Shown: one piece after another, positions 33,346 to 44,552 of the stretch
Layout of the letters: each line of letters begins with the position of its first letter
How positions within the stretch are numbered: the stretch's first letter is position 1
The notes under the pieces: generated by a model
The model's input: the letters and a program-made list of their open reading frames with translations, nothing else
Databases searched by the model: none
What the model was told of the DNA's origin: nothing
Assembly (NCBI GenBank): GCA_026874595.1
Contig: CM049317.1
Coordinates: 66,444,618-66,508,617, forward strand
Origin: Sipunculus nudus
Taxonomy: Eukaryota; Annelida; Sipuncula; Golfingiida; Sipunculidae
DNA length: 64,000 nt
Direction: 5' to 3'
Program-made: the position numbers and the translations under genes

Positions 33346-34084
33346 ACTTTATGAACCATGGATATATATGAGACCTGTCAACCAGGCCATGAAGTAAATA
33401 ATATTTAGATCATCAACATGTAAGGTACCAAAAATTATGCATTTGCCTCTTTATGGTATTGGTGCAAATTTTGTTTGCCAAGTTTGACTTATGTAGAGAT
33501 AATTGCGAAAAATCAGGTGGACAGGGGTAGCTATACAAAGTATGATTTGGGCACATGTTAAAACCTAGAGAAACTGGAAAATTCTCCGAAAAGTTAGGAA
33601 ATTTGACCTCAGTAATTTGAACACTCAGAAAGCAGTATATCCCTTACTAGTGTACAATTCAGCTATCTTGATCGGTTAAACAAAGGCTATTTTTTCAACA
33701 GCTGACTGTGCACACAAAGGATTAGAATAACCGCTAAAATCAATCCCCATAGTCCAATGATCACCCCACAATTTAACTGTGGCAGCCATACTGGACTGAA
33801 CGCTTCTCCAAAAAAAATAACACCCTCAGAAATATGGTTAATCATGTTTCAACATGTCATTTCATGTCAGAGGAAAATTAGACTGATTTAATGTCGAAAA
33901 ATTGTGAGTCTTACAAATTTATTGGGAAAGCTGAGCATTTTATGGCTGCAGAAAAGTTTACATACTTTTGTGTTACTGTCACTTAAGTGGTGTAACAAAA
34001 ATATCATTTTCCAAGAGTACCACAGACACACACACATAGTTATATGCTGTCATTTTGTCTTTTCATAAACATACACTGTGCTTT
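33346..34084. other. Intergenic DNA
   Basis: No gene or recognised repeat. Confidence 0.5.
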
Positions 34085-34275
34085 CCTTAGTCTGGCCAAT
34101 CAGGAGGCTGCATGTCTGAATGGATGCTGGATGGAGCAGGGTAATTTGTAGTCTGAGACTGGTGCCAGCCACAGAGGTTATCTAGTACTGAGTACAAAGT
34201 GCTCATATGGTCATACTTAATGTTAATGAAGTCACATTATATACCTATTATGGATTTATTAAATCATGGAGATCG
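34085..34275 (+). repeat. Dispersed element, forward copy of an inverted pair
   Basis: CAGGAGGCTGCATGTCTGAA, AATGGATGCTGGATGGAGCA and AGTCTGAGACTGGTGCCAGC are found in reverse complement at 41510-41620. Similarity continues through TTATCTAGTACTGAGTACA and TTAATGAAGTCA. Class unknown. Confidence 0.75.
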
Positions 34276-34734
34276 AATGGAGTAACTAGTGGGATCCCCT
34301 ATGGCGTCCAATGTTACTGTATCTCTATGATTAAATGCATGTTTTTTAATCTTTTATTTGCTGGAAAAAATAATATTTTATTATAAATATTGGCAGGTAC
34401 ACAGTATAATAAATAGAACTTATGATGTTATATCATAAATCAATCAAACCAATGGTTTAACTATTGAATCTCTGTTTTTTGGTTTGCAGCATCATTTTGC
34501 TTTGTAATTACAAAGAAAAATCTGATGCGATGTCAGAAAACTGCAATCTTTTGTGTTAAATTATTAGTTTTCCATCAATAAATGAGTGTAAAACAAATTT
34601 CGACATTTAACTAGGGACCCTTGGGTCTCAACACTAAGCTGAATTTGTCTATAAGTATATGTTTATGAGCTTTTTCAAAATATGGGCCCTGTGATCAGTT
34701 TGATCAAAGCCTACTTGAATACCAGGCTTGAATC

Positions 34735-34779
34735 AAGTACATGTACTTGTACTTGTACTTAAGTACAAATATCCAAGTA
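34735..34779. repeat. (GTACTT)n minisatellite, left part
   Basis: ACATGTACTTGTACTTGTAC and AAGTACAAATATCCAAGTA; the right part resumes at about 35561-35632 (TACTTGCC..ACTTGTACTTGCC..GTACTTG). The pogo-like element sits inside it. Confidence 0.75.
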
Positions 34780-35560
34780 CAGTAGAGCGCCGATTTTCCA
34801 AAAGCGTCGGGGGACAAGCTTTTTGTTCGTAAAATCAAACATTCGGATATGCGGACAAGGGTCTAGCAACAAGTAAGTATGACAGTTAATGATTAACTTA
34901 ATGCCATTTTACCCGAGGAACACGGTGTTTCTTTTGGATATTCGTAATTGACGACCAGGACGTATAAAAGATATTGGATTATTGCCGAGTATAATTGGCA
35001 GAGATCAGTCTAACCTGCTTTAAGGATACGTGTGTGCTCTTTTTTTCATCTAATTCACTAAAGGGAAAGATCAAATGACATCACCAAGGAACACGGTGTT
35101 TCTTATTGATCTACGTAATTGAAGACTGGGACGTATAAAAGCTGCTCGTGCACAAACGTATAATGAATTATACCATGCGAGTGAACTGCTCAGTTATTTG
35201 GCATGACATCCTGTCCCAAGCCGACAAACTATGCTTGCTTGTGTCCAAACGAGATGTGTTTGATAACAAACAAGTGCTCTTGGATTAACTGCTCAGTCGC
35301 TTGCTGGGGGTAAAGGGGGCCAAATGTTGCGGGGCTAGTTGTAGTTTTCACACCTTTGCCCCGGTGACAAAATCGGCCAGGAACTAATTAATTAGGGTAA
35401 TCACTGGGCCTAACACATGACCACAGGCCTTCTGACTCATAATTACAATACTCATTTTATGTTTGACATACTTGAAATATATTTCGGAAATCTGAATAAG
35501 TTTTCGGTTCCCCATTTTAATTTTCGGAAATTCGGCATTCGGGAATATGGCACTCTACTA
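34780..35560 (+). mobile_element. pogo-like MITE (type 3) with TA flanks, 781 bp
   Basis: The left end CAGTAGAGCGCCGATTTTCC and right end GGAATATGGCACTCTACTA are inverted repeats in the outer bases, flanked by TA at 34778-34779 and 35561-35562. No transposase remains. An internal segment (AACACGGTGTTTCTT, then GACGTATAAAAG) occurs twice, at about 34919-34970 and 35093-35140. Confidence 0.75.
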
Positions 35561-35644
35561 TACTTGCCTTGTACTTTTAAAAGACTTGTACTTGCCAAAA
35601 ATGTACTTGAAAAATAGAGTACTAGTCAAGTATAAGATTTAACA

Positions 35645-35790
35645 AACAAGACCTACAGGCCTAATGCGAACCTGTTCAATGAGATTACACCAGGTATAAT
35701 GCTTCAATGCAGGACCGACACTTATTTTACAAGAACATGTGTAACATGTATATGAACAATGCAAGTACTAAACACTTGGAACAAGAAACA
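35645..35790. repeat. Dispersed repeat, copy 2 of the 27175 family
   Basis: Aligned with 27180-27330 as described there; same orientation, 8.5 kb apart. Confidence 0.7.
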
Positions 35791-35984
35791 ATTAAACAAA
35801 CCTCACTGCTGCAATTCTGGCATGAGTGCACACAACACGAAAACTAGAATATGGGTAATGTGAACAAGCGACTACTTGTATCCGCCAAAATTAGAGTGGG
35901 AAAGGTGAAGTGAGGCATGGATTGAGTGGCAAGGGGAAACAGAGTGAGGTGCATTGCATAATAGCCTGGATGTCTGCAGCCAAA

Positions 35985-36835
35985 ATGTGTATGTAGGTTG
36001 CACCACCTACCACAAAATCCAGAAAGCTGTCCGAGATGTATAAACATGCAAAATTTAAGGTAGATAAGTCAAACCACTACTGAGATATGAGTGATTTTAG
36101 CCCACGGCAAACAAACAGACGGACGCTGTGCAAAAATGGTGGCAGGTGGCGCCACCAATTTTGTGTATGATTAAAAGATATGTGAGATCTATACAAATGC
36201 AAAATTTCAAAGGGATATGTCAAACCAGTCCTAATATATAAGCCTGAATGTCTGCAGTGTATACATAAATATAGGTGGCCCCACCTGCCACAAAATCGAG
36301 AAAGCTATCCAAGATGTATAAACCTGCAAAATTTTAGGCAGATATATCAAACCACTGCCGAGATATGAGTGATTTTATCCCAAGGCAGATGAACAGATGG
36401 ACGCTGTGCAAAAAATGGTTGCAGGTGACACCACCAGTTTTGCGTATGATAAAGAGCTATGGGAGATCTATACACATGCAGCATCGCAATCCTGTTTTGG
36501 CGGATACAGTGATTGTAGCTGGCACCATCAGTCTTATATACAACGAAGAGATATATACATATGCACAATGTCAGACTGATATGTCAAACCCCTCCTGTGA
36601 AATAAGCAGGGACATACACTGTGCAAATATCATTGTAGGTGGCGCCACCAGTCTTGCACACTATAAAGCTACCTGATATGTATATACATGCCAAATTTTA
36701 GGCTGATGTATCAAATTCCTCTGTAGAAATAAGCAGGGGCATACACTGCAAAAGTAAATGTAGGTGGCACCCTATCTTGTAAATGAGAATACCATCAAAG
36801 ACTCATAGACAGGTCAAAATATCAGTCCAATACAT
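35985..36835. repeat. Tandem TGGCGCCACC repeat, about six partial units
   Basis: The block AGGT(G/T)GC.CCACCTNCCACAAAAT..AGAAAGCTNTCC.AGATGTATAAAC occurs at about 35993 and 36272. A half-unit GGTGGCGCCACCA.TTTTG..GAGATCTATACA.ATGCA recurs at 36145, 36421 and 36637, giving a ~140 bp subunit and a ~280 bp higher period. Inner AAAATTT.AGGCAGATAT.TCAAACC.C stretches vary by 15-30%. Frames in it are artefacts. Confidence 0.8.
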
Positions 36836-36939
36836 CAAACTTCCCCAGAGCTTGATGCACTGGGCTGACAAGGCTTAGGGGAGTAAGGCAGTTGCCCCCA
36901 AGTGACCTGTGACAAACTGCTGCCTCAAGCTACAGCACT

Positions 36940-37185
36940 GAGTGAGCTCTTGACCTGCACCTGTCTACACAGAGTGAACTTTTGACCTATACCTGGCTGC
37001 ACTGAGTGAACTCTTGACCTGTTGCATAATCTGACACAGTTGGCAGTCTGCGAGAGCTATAAATAGATTCAAGCTGAACTTTGGTGCCAAATATGATGCA
37101 GTGAGCAGTCTGCCAAAGCTATATAAATAGAATGCAGCTACTGCACTGAGTGAACTCTTGACTTATACCTGGCTGCACTTCTTCT
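36940..37185. repeat. Minisatellite: GCACTGAGTGAACTCTTGAC
   Basis: A ~32 bp motif, GCACTGAGTGAACTCTTGAC followed by CTATACCTGGCT, occurs at about 36943, 36973, 37004 and 37143. A second motif, GCAGTCTGC..AGAGCTATA.ATAGA, occurs twice between (about 37041 and 37106). Confidence 0.75.
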
Positions 37186-37689
37186 TTGGCACTGTGCCAA
37201 AACTATTTATAGAGCTGACATCATCTTGGTTAACGGCCTACATCAAGGCACTGGCAATCTGCCAATGGAAAACCAAGTGCTGCCATCTGAACAGAAAAGT
37301 GGTCCCTATTTGAAATGACTTTGAAATTTATTTTCCAAATACAAAATGCTTTTCAGCTGACTTTTTATAAAAAGAAATCAGGAATATATGTAAAATTATT
37401 ACAGATGCATACTGAATGCAAAATTAAAATACAGATATGTATTGAAGGCAAATTCTTGAATTAAGTTGAGTAGGGATACCAATAATTTATTATCCACGTA
37501 CAGTTGTCTTTATATAGCCACAGAGAGCTAAATATCCATGATTGTAACATTGCCTGGTATGATGAATAACTTAAATCATAACTTAACTTTAAAAAAAAAT
37601 TTCTTGTCAATATTAACCAAAGATAACCTGAAATCTAAATGTCTAAATAGATGCTGATAAACTGGTGCCAGGCTAGATGTAACAGCATC

Positions 37690-38225
37690 ACACAGCTAAC
37701 ATATATGGTAAAATGACTCAATTCAATCTCCATAATTCAGCCAAAAATCATTCATGTGGAACCATTAATGACAATTATTATAAGAATTATTGTAGGAATT
37801 ATTCTTGTAAAATATTTAACAAACTGGTTTCAGTGGCTTCAGTCAAAAAATGTTTTGCAGGTTTATAACTCATATGGGAAAATACTGCAAAATGGCTAAG
37901 TTAAGCTTCCCATAACTCGGCCAAAAATCACTGAAACAAAACCATTTGAATAAACTTGAATTATCAACATCTAAGGATAATAAATGTGTGAGATTTTAGA
38001 ATTTGGCCCAGTGGTTTTTGAGAAGAAGATTTTTGAAGCCACTGAGCTAAAATGGGCTGTTATGGCATATGACTAAATTCAGCTTCCCATAACTCAGCCA
38101 AAAGTCACTGAACAAAGACCATTTGAACAAACTTAAGAAAGCACTACCCTAGGATCATTTCTGTGCGATATTAAACATTTTGGCCATATGGTTTCAGAGA
38201 AGAAGTTTTTGTAGCCCTCAGTGTG
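37690..38225. repeat. Three-copy tandem repeat, period ~180 bp
   Basis: GCTTCCCATAACTCGGCCAA..TCACTGAA at about 37907, its older version at 37730 (ATCTCCATAATTCAGCCAA) and a third at 38085 (GCTTCCCATAACTCAGCCAA). Each continues AACCATT.GAA.AAACTT and TTTTG..GAGAAGAAG.TTTT. Confidence 0.8.
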
Positions 38226-38379
38226 ATACAGGCACTGATAACCCTGTGCAAAAAAGGCCGATGCAGGTGGCGCCACCAATACCTCAATTTCAGATATGAC
38301 CTATGTGACCAACATTGGCATAAAATTTGGTGATGGTAGATACAGCCGTTTCTGAGATTTAAATTTTGCCTGTTGAATA

Positions 38380-39060
38380 CTCAAACTTGAGTTATCAGCC
38401 ATTGTGAATGCATGGGCCCCATGGCCTCGACCTTTGACCATGCGACTGCCCAAATCCATAAGTTTCTTCCACTTTTGACAGTTGAGAAATATCTGAAAGA
38501 TGGAAAGTTTCGGTTGTAAAGTTTGGCTTAAAATACATCCACAACCTTTTCAAAGAAGAGGGTCCTGTGGCCATGATCTTTGACCTCATGCCGCCGGAAT
38601 CAAAAGGGTTCTTACTTTTGTGGTGGGCCATATAGAAATCAAGACTGAAACCAAAATTTAAAAAAATAACTGGTATTAACATCTGAAAACATATATGTGG
38701 AAAGATGGTCCTTGTAACCTTGACATTTGACCTTGTAACTCAAAAATCAGTCTGATTCTTCCCCTATTGGCAGGTCAGCAACATGTGCAAGTTGGAAGGT
38801 TTGGGATTAAATGTTTGGCTTAAAATGCATCCACAATCTTTCTATATTTAAGTGGGTCCTGTGACCTTGAACTTTGACCTTATGACCTCAATAGAGTTCC
38901 TGCATTAGAGGTGGGCCACATATAAGTCACATTTGAAATCCACATGTCAATCGAAATTGGAGTTATCACCAGGAAACAAATTTGGTGGACTTACAGAAAG
39001 ACTAACAGATGGACAGGATGAATAACATAACGCATCTGCTTATTCAAGCAGGGCCCTAAT
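38380..39060. repeat. Two-copy tandem repeat rich in GACCTTTGACC
   Basis: GTCCTGTGGCCATGATCTTT and GACCTCATG.. at 38565 is repeated as GTCCTGTGACCTTGAACTTT and GACCTTATGACC at 38853; TTTGGCTTAAAAT.CATCCACAA occurs at 38522 and 38813 (period ~290 bp). It ends in GATGGACAGGATG and a small hairpin (CTGCTTATTCAAGCAG). Confidence 0.8.
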
Positions 39061-39339
39061 AAACACACAAGGTTTCAAGAAACCAAATTTGCGAAATCTG
39101 ATAGTATAAAAAAAAATTTGGCAGTCTTAAAATAAAGGAAAACATGCATCAAAAATAGAAAAATACTGGTGGCATCAGCAGTCTTCAGACACTGAAGAAA
39201 CAAATGTGCATAGTGCATAACACTAGATTGATGTAAACAATATGTGACATGGTGCTTGAAAACTTGAATAAAATCTACAGTTTTTGATCAACTGGTTTCA
39301 AATTTTTTTAGTTAACAGTTGAAATGCTAACAAAAACAT

Positions 39340-39780
39340 GCTGTGAAAATTAAATCCACAGCAGTTACAGGAACAAAAATGTGCCATGGTCAAACTTGGG
39401 CAAAATTTAAGGTACCAATTTTATATTTTTGCCAATATTTAAAAAAAATTTAACAGATTTTGATCTAATTTTTTGTATACAATTAAATTTTGATTAATTA
39501 AAGTTGTATTACTGAAAAAAAAGTCCCTACCTTTAACACTTTTGATCTTAAGTGACCAAATATCTTTCCTGATTTTTCTACAAAATCCATTATGTTTTGG
39601 CCCATTACTTTTTTAAATTAAATAATACTGACTTAATTTCTGGTATCACTATATTTTATGGAAAAATTAGTCATCTAAACAACTGTAGTGATTTAGTGAT
39701 ACTAGATGCTGCCGTTTTCAAGATAGTATGGGTTAACATACAGATGACACCACACCATTGCATAAGCTCACAGGTTCGCT
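39340..39780 (+). repeat. Long dispersed repeat, copy 2 of the 32165 family
   Basis: Matches 32165-32600 in the same orientation; ends GATGACACCACACCATTGCA and TAAGCTCAC, a variant of the family's 3' end. Confidence 0.7.
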
Positions 39781-40600
39781 CAAAATGGCCATGGCAGAAA
39801 TGGCTATATGGAAATAACGGGTAGCAGGATTAAATTTGGAATTCAATATATCACAAAATCTACATTAAAAGTTTGTTGTACATTGAAATACATACCATCA
39901 TACTTTGTAACAGAAAATTATTTGTTGTACTTTATATGGGTGAATGCACTTTGAGTGTACACACTATTGATTTATTGTGTTCATTTTGCAATACACAATG
40001 CTCTATAATTCCCTTGGATGGAGCATCTGAGTCACTTTATGGTTATGGAATAAGTTATACTGTCAACATATGGCCATGCTGCCTTCATGTTATGTATGAG
40101 AAAAGTTTGGAGTTATTGGTGATTAGTGAGAAAGTAGATATTGAATAAATGTTGATCATTGGAACTTTTGTTTGAACCCCATTTATAAGATAAAATGGAA
40201 TAGATATCAAAGGTAACTTATGCTATACTGAAATGTTTATGAGACTACAGATTTTAATTTGAAATTGACTGCATTAATATTCTTATTAATGAACTTTTAA
40301 TTTTCCTTCATGTGTTTTTTTTCCATGTGTAACTGCTTGGTTACAGTTATAATACTGAGCTTTAAAAAGTTGTAATTTGATAAACTGACAGTTACAAGAT
40401 GTATAGTTTTGAAATGATTAATTTATGAAAATCTATTATCAACCCCCTTTATGGGGAATCCTATAATAATAACCTGGCTGAAATGTCTTTGTCTGAAAAG
40501 TCCAATCTACAATGTGTGTCCACCACATAAAGTTTGCAGCTGAATTGTGATGTTTTAAATTTAAAAAATCAAAATTTACTCCTAAATCCTGTTATTTTTC
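39781..40600. other. AT-rich intergenic DNA
   Basis: No gene or recognised element. A frame at 39873-40148 is without recognisable similarity. Confidence 0.45.
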
Positions 40601-40610
40601 ATTAAGCATG

Positions 40611-40695
40611 GATTTTTTCCTCGGCCATTTGTACCTTATCCACGTTTACCTCAGCCATTATTACTTAGGCCATCTTTACCTCAGCAATTTTTACC
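40611..40695. repeat. ~16 bp minisatellite CTCAGCCATTTTTAC
   Basis: Five successive diverged units: CTCGGCCATTTGTAC, CTTATCCACGTTTAC, CTCAGCCATTATTAC, TTAGGCCATCTTTAC, CTCAGCAATTTTTAC. Confidence 0.85.
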
Positions 40696-40699
40696 TGCA

Positions 40700-41419
40700 C
40701 CCAACAGGTTGTAAATTACAATAGGAGATTACATGATTCATATTTTTTTTAATATTATATGCCATCTGTGCCATATAGTAAAATTCTAATAACAAAGGAG
40801 ATCATAGTAATCAGGTTTTAAAAAGTTTACAGGTAAATGTAAGAAGGTGAAAAAATGATCATCTATGTTGACAAAACTGGTCTACAATACACATGAATAC
40901 CTTTGTAGCTATTAAAGTTTGTTAACTGTAAACCTAATTTGTGGTTTCAGTAATTTCAGTTATAGGGCAGAAAATAAGTAAATTACAATAGTATGTGAAC
41001 TTAGAAAATGAAAAAAAAAATGTTTTGTTAAACTGGTATATTTAATTATTCTAATTCAAAGTGGTGGTTAATAAGCTGAGATTCATGAGGTGCAACTCTA
41101 AGTTTTGTGTGTTAATGTATCCCTGGTAACCAGCTGAAATTAGGGGATAAGTCTGGGAATTTATTTAGAGTTAGCTGCTTGCAATAAAAACCTGACAGGA
41201 TTTTTACTCTATTCATAAAAATTTTTATACCATGAAACAGTGAAAGATAATGAAAACCTTTGGCTATTTATTTTTATATAATTAATTAATAAAATAGAAA
41301 TATTTATTTTATCAAATGTTATTTTGAAATTTTTCATGACACTAAAATGAAAAATGTCAGTAAATTTATATTAAGGTATTATTTATCTAACAAATCAACA
41401 GATTAAAATCCATTTATTG
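40700..41419. other. AT-rich intergenic DNA
   Basis: Nothing recognised. Confidence 0.5.
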
Positions 41420-41640
41420 AATTAAAATTTATTCCAAAATAGGAATTTATGACTTCATTAAATCAATACATTAATGCTGTAATAGCCAAAGTATAACCAA
41501 ATGGCCCCTGTGTACTCAGTACTAGATAAGCTCTGCAGCTGGCACTAGTCTCAGACACACTTATTACCTACTCCATCCTGCATCCATTCAGGCATGCAGC
41601 CCCCTGATAGGCCAGATTAACAGTAGGGGCAGCACAGACG
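41420..41640 (-). repeat. Dispersed element, reverse copy of the 34085 element
   Basis: TACTCAGTACTAGATAAGCT, GCTGGCACTAGTCTCAGACA and TCCTGCATCCATTCAGGCAT are the reverse complement of 34085-34275. The two copies lie 7.3 kb apart in opposite orientation. Confidence 0.75.
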
Positions 41641-42210
41641 CCTGTACCAACACATCCTGGTGTCCTGTAGGTGTACAAAATTTGTAATGCACAACTTCAG
41701 GACTGGGTAGAACATCGGATACTTCTGAGTTTTTTCTTGGTTTTACCATGTGCCTATATTCTAATTTTTCTATAATATATTATACTATACCAACTACCAT
41801 TTGTTGAGTGTCCATTGGCATTACGCACTGGACCAAAATTTTTCCGGTCTGCATAAAATTTGTGGGTTCTCTTTTTGTTTTGGCCCCCTGAAGTTCAGCC
41901 CCGTATACCCGAGACAGTTTTATAATAAATTATCACGAAAATTCATGCGGGCAGGGGTCCTGGAATGAACCTTACCACATTACCAGGATAGATGCTTCGA
42001 CAAGAATGGATAGATCTATTATCGCTCAAGGCGAGACCGATATACAACCGGCTTTGGAAGGGTAATCGAAATCCCAGATAAAATAATTATGCCTGACTTG
42101 TGTCAATATATGTGCATCTATTAGCCTCCAGTTTGACCCGATATTAGGGATACGGTGAGGATATATTAACAAACAAAAACAAAAAAAAAAACAGTATGAA
42201 ATTGACTTAC

Positions 42211-42290
42211 CGAGCTGAGCTTTCCATGCGGGTCTGTGCACGTGATCTTTTTTTGTGAATGCGAGTTCTTTCGGTTTTAGAAGACGGCAT
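42211..42290 (-). CDS. Candidate first coding exon of an unidentified minus-strand gene
   Basis: On the minus strand, ATG at 42290 (context AAAAAAG-ATG-C) opens 26 codons ending at a textbook donor, CG/GTAAGTC (GTAAGTC is 42204-42210). The peptide is basic and polar, MPSSKTERTRIHKKRSRAQT.., with a KKRSR cluster that could be a nuclear signal. It resembles no family I recognise. Support: start context, open frame, perfect donor, higher local GC and CpG than the surroundings, and a CCAAT palindrome 155 bp upstream. No second exon was identified among the repeats below 42 kb. It could also be chance. Confidence 0.35.
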
Positions 42291-42444
42291 CTTTTTTCGT
42301 GTCCGGGTTCTTGTTGTCACTTTGACTTGTGCCCAAAGAAATTTTTATTCACCGTATCTGCCGAAAATTTTAAAATACTACGAAATGTTTGATAACGACT
42401 TGATGGAAAAGGTTGGAAGCGGCGTGTGAAATTCCGGGCCTCCT

Positions 42445-42454
42445 ATTGGCCAAT
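42445..42454 (-). promoter_or_regulatory. CCAAT-box palindrome upstream of the candidate minus-strand exon
   Basis: ATTGGCCAAT reads as a CCAAT box on both strands, in a locally GC-richer segment (about 42400-42700). It could serve the minus-strand candidate exon. No TATA box is evident. Confidence 0.3.
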
Positions 42455-42754
42455 AAACCAACTTGTCAATAATCATTCGTCGACACGTCGGTCATCTACT
42501 TTTTGTTGAAAATTTCAGAGCCCTTTCCCGTTCAACTGTGCAGCTACAAAATGCTGTTTTGCCTCGGACTGCATACGTATGGGCGATGTAAACTTTAAAA
42601 GGTAAATTATAAAGGATAAGTGACACCGCTTACTGTGTTGCAAGCGGCAGCGTCTGTTGAATTTGGGGGTGGGGCTTAAGGCCCAGCGCATGCGCATGAG
42701 CAAATGTGTGTGAGACGCTGACTTCAACTTTGGTCAGTTTCGCCATCGAATGGC

Positions 42755-43095
42755 AAGAACACACACACACATGTATGACATTTTTCAAACCGAGGTCTCG
42801 CATAAAACAACATTTTTCTTAATAATGTTCACATTTACACAACACTTTAAGATAAAATGTGAATGGAAGTCATCTTATCTCTTTCGTCAGTATCAATTTT
42901 AGATCGTGCAGGGCCAGGGACAGGCATTCATAGTGAAAGACAAACTGAGGTCGGGGTGTTAGGACCTCAGTTTGTCAGAGGACCTCACTTTGTTGGTGTG
43001 TTGTCATATACGCGTCCTCAGTTTGTAGGTTCTGTAAACACACCCTCACACACACACATCACCCCCCCCCACACACACACAGGATGGACGCATAC
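42755..43095. repeat. GAGGTC repeats in both orientations with flanking (CA)n
   Basis: AAACCGAGGTCTCGCATAAA at about 42787 is in the 15 kb orientation. At 42939-42976, GACAAACTGAGGTC and GACCTCAGTTTGTC form a perfect 14-bp inverted repeat around a 10-bp loop, followed by GACCTCACTTTGTTGGTGTG, GTCCTCAGTTTGTAGG and CA tracts. Same family as 14.9-18.35 kb. Confidence 0.8.
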
Positions 43096-44270
43096 CCTCC
43101 TGGCGGCGACTCAAATAAGCAGACAATAGCGATATTGTAGAAAATAATGGGGCAGTCCTATTTCATGAGCCGAAGTATTGGTAGAATTAACACTCACTTG
43201 CATCATACATTTAAGCCATCGCTTGACTAGCTAAAGAGCTGTCTAAAATGCAAAATGAAAAGCCCAAATATCCCTGCAGGCAAGGGAATATTCTGTTGTT
43301 TTATAATCAAACAATCAACAATCTCTATTTGCATATTCAAGATTATAAGTAATAAGCTTAATAAAACTAGTTATTATTTGATATACTGGACCATGTGCGC
43401 ATGGTTATTGCTGTGTTCGTTTTCGGCAAAACAGTGTTTCGTGAGGGATAGTTATACTGATGTACGCGTTGACCCCAGCTTCTTGACAGGCTGAATTGAA
43501 CCGGCCATTTTTGTTAAGCCTCGGTGCCATGGTCACGTGATTTACGCTTCAGACACTGTGATCGGCTTCCATTCTTACTTTGGAAAAAACAAACATAAAT
43601 TCGATTTAAAAATATAGATGTGATTGGTTTGAAAGTATCCAATTGGAAACGAACCAACCAATTAATTTAGGGCTCTAATGAGGTAGTTTTGACGACCACA
43701 CTTATAGAATTTCATAATACATTTTAGTGATGTGTAAATATTTGATCGACTATTATGAGATTTTCGTATTTATGCCCATTTAAAATCACAACTTGACCAA
43801 ATTTAGTTTTAAAATATTTGACTCCATCAGATTTTCATATTTTGGCGATTAAAAAATCCTGATTCACCAATCCCATTTTTCGAGGATAAAATATATTTTG
43901 CAATTCGAAACCAGGTCCTTGGTTATGTTGCTAATTTTTATAATGGTACAAAGTCCCCCCCTTAAAAAAACTCATAAAGGTATGGCAAATGGACCAAATG
44001 TTGTGTTGATCTGGTACACCATTTAAGATTGTTTTTTTGTATTTTCCAGGCAAGCTGTTACAATTCAAAGTATTGTATATTGTAAATGAAAGAAAACAAA
44101 ATAACTGGCTCGGACCATATATTTCGTTTCCAGAGTTTGTAGAATATTAACAATTTTATATTTAGCACACAATGACGACTTATGAATATGATCAGAAGTC
44201 TTTAATTTGCAACTGATCGTTTTCACAAGTGGTCTGAACTGATTGCAAAATGTTCGATAATTGAAAGAGA
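43096..44270. other. Intergenic DNA
   Basis: No firm gene. A short frame at 43394-43492 begins like a signal peptide (MCAWLLLCSFSA) but has no convincing donor at its end. Confidence 0.45.
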
Positions 44271-44273
44271 ACA

Positions 44274-44531
44274 ATTTTTTCGCCGTCTGTCTGTTTGCCT
44301 CTTAGCAACATTACTCAAAACCTTATTAACGATAAAATAACATACAAATAGCAAGGTTATATCAAAGATTCAAGAATCTAAAAATAATCATTTAGACTGG
44401 GTCTAGAGCAATGAGTAAATGACGTTATTTAGAGGTGTTTTGTACAAGCGCAACACACACTCGCCCACAGAGAGAGAGAGAGAGGGGGGGGGGGGGGGGA
44501 GGGAGAGACAAACACACACACACACACACAA
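44274..44531. repeat. Interspersed repeat with CTGTCTGTTTGCC..TTAGCAACATTAC, plus (GA)n/(G)n/(CA)n
   Basis: GCCGTCTGTCTGTTTGCCTC and TTAGCAACATTACTCAAAAC match 54090-54135. The microsatellite (GA)n-(G)n-(GA)n-(CA)n at 44469-44531 follows. Similar order (repeat, GA, CA, then ATATGCATGTCT..TTAGA) occurs at 54.06-54.84 kb. Confidence 0.7.
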
Positions 44532-44552
44532 ATATGCATGTCTTATTAGACA

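Noticed and set aside
38395-38682. Minus-strand 95-codon frame
   Set aside because: Lies in the GACCTTTGACC tandem repeat; not conserved in the second unit.
43394-43492. Signal-peptide-like short exon (MCAWLLLCSFSA..)
   Set aside because: No GT donor at a sensible place and no downstream partner exon.
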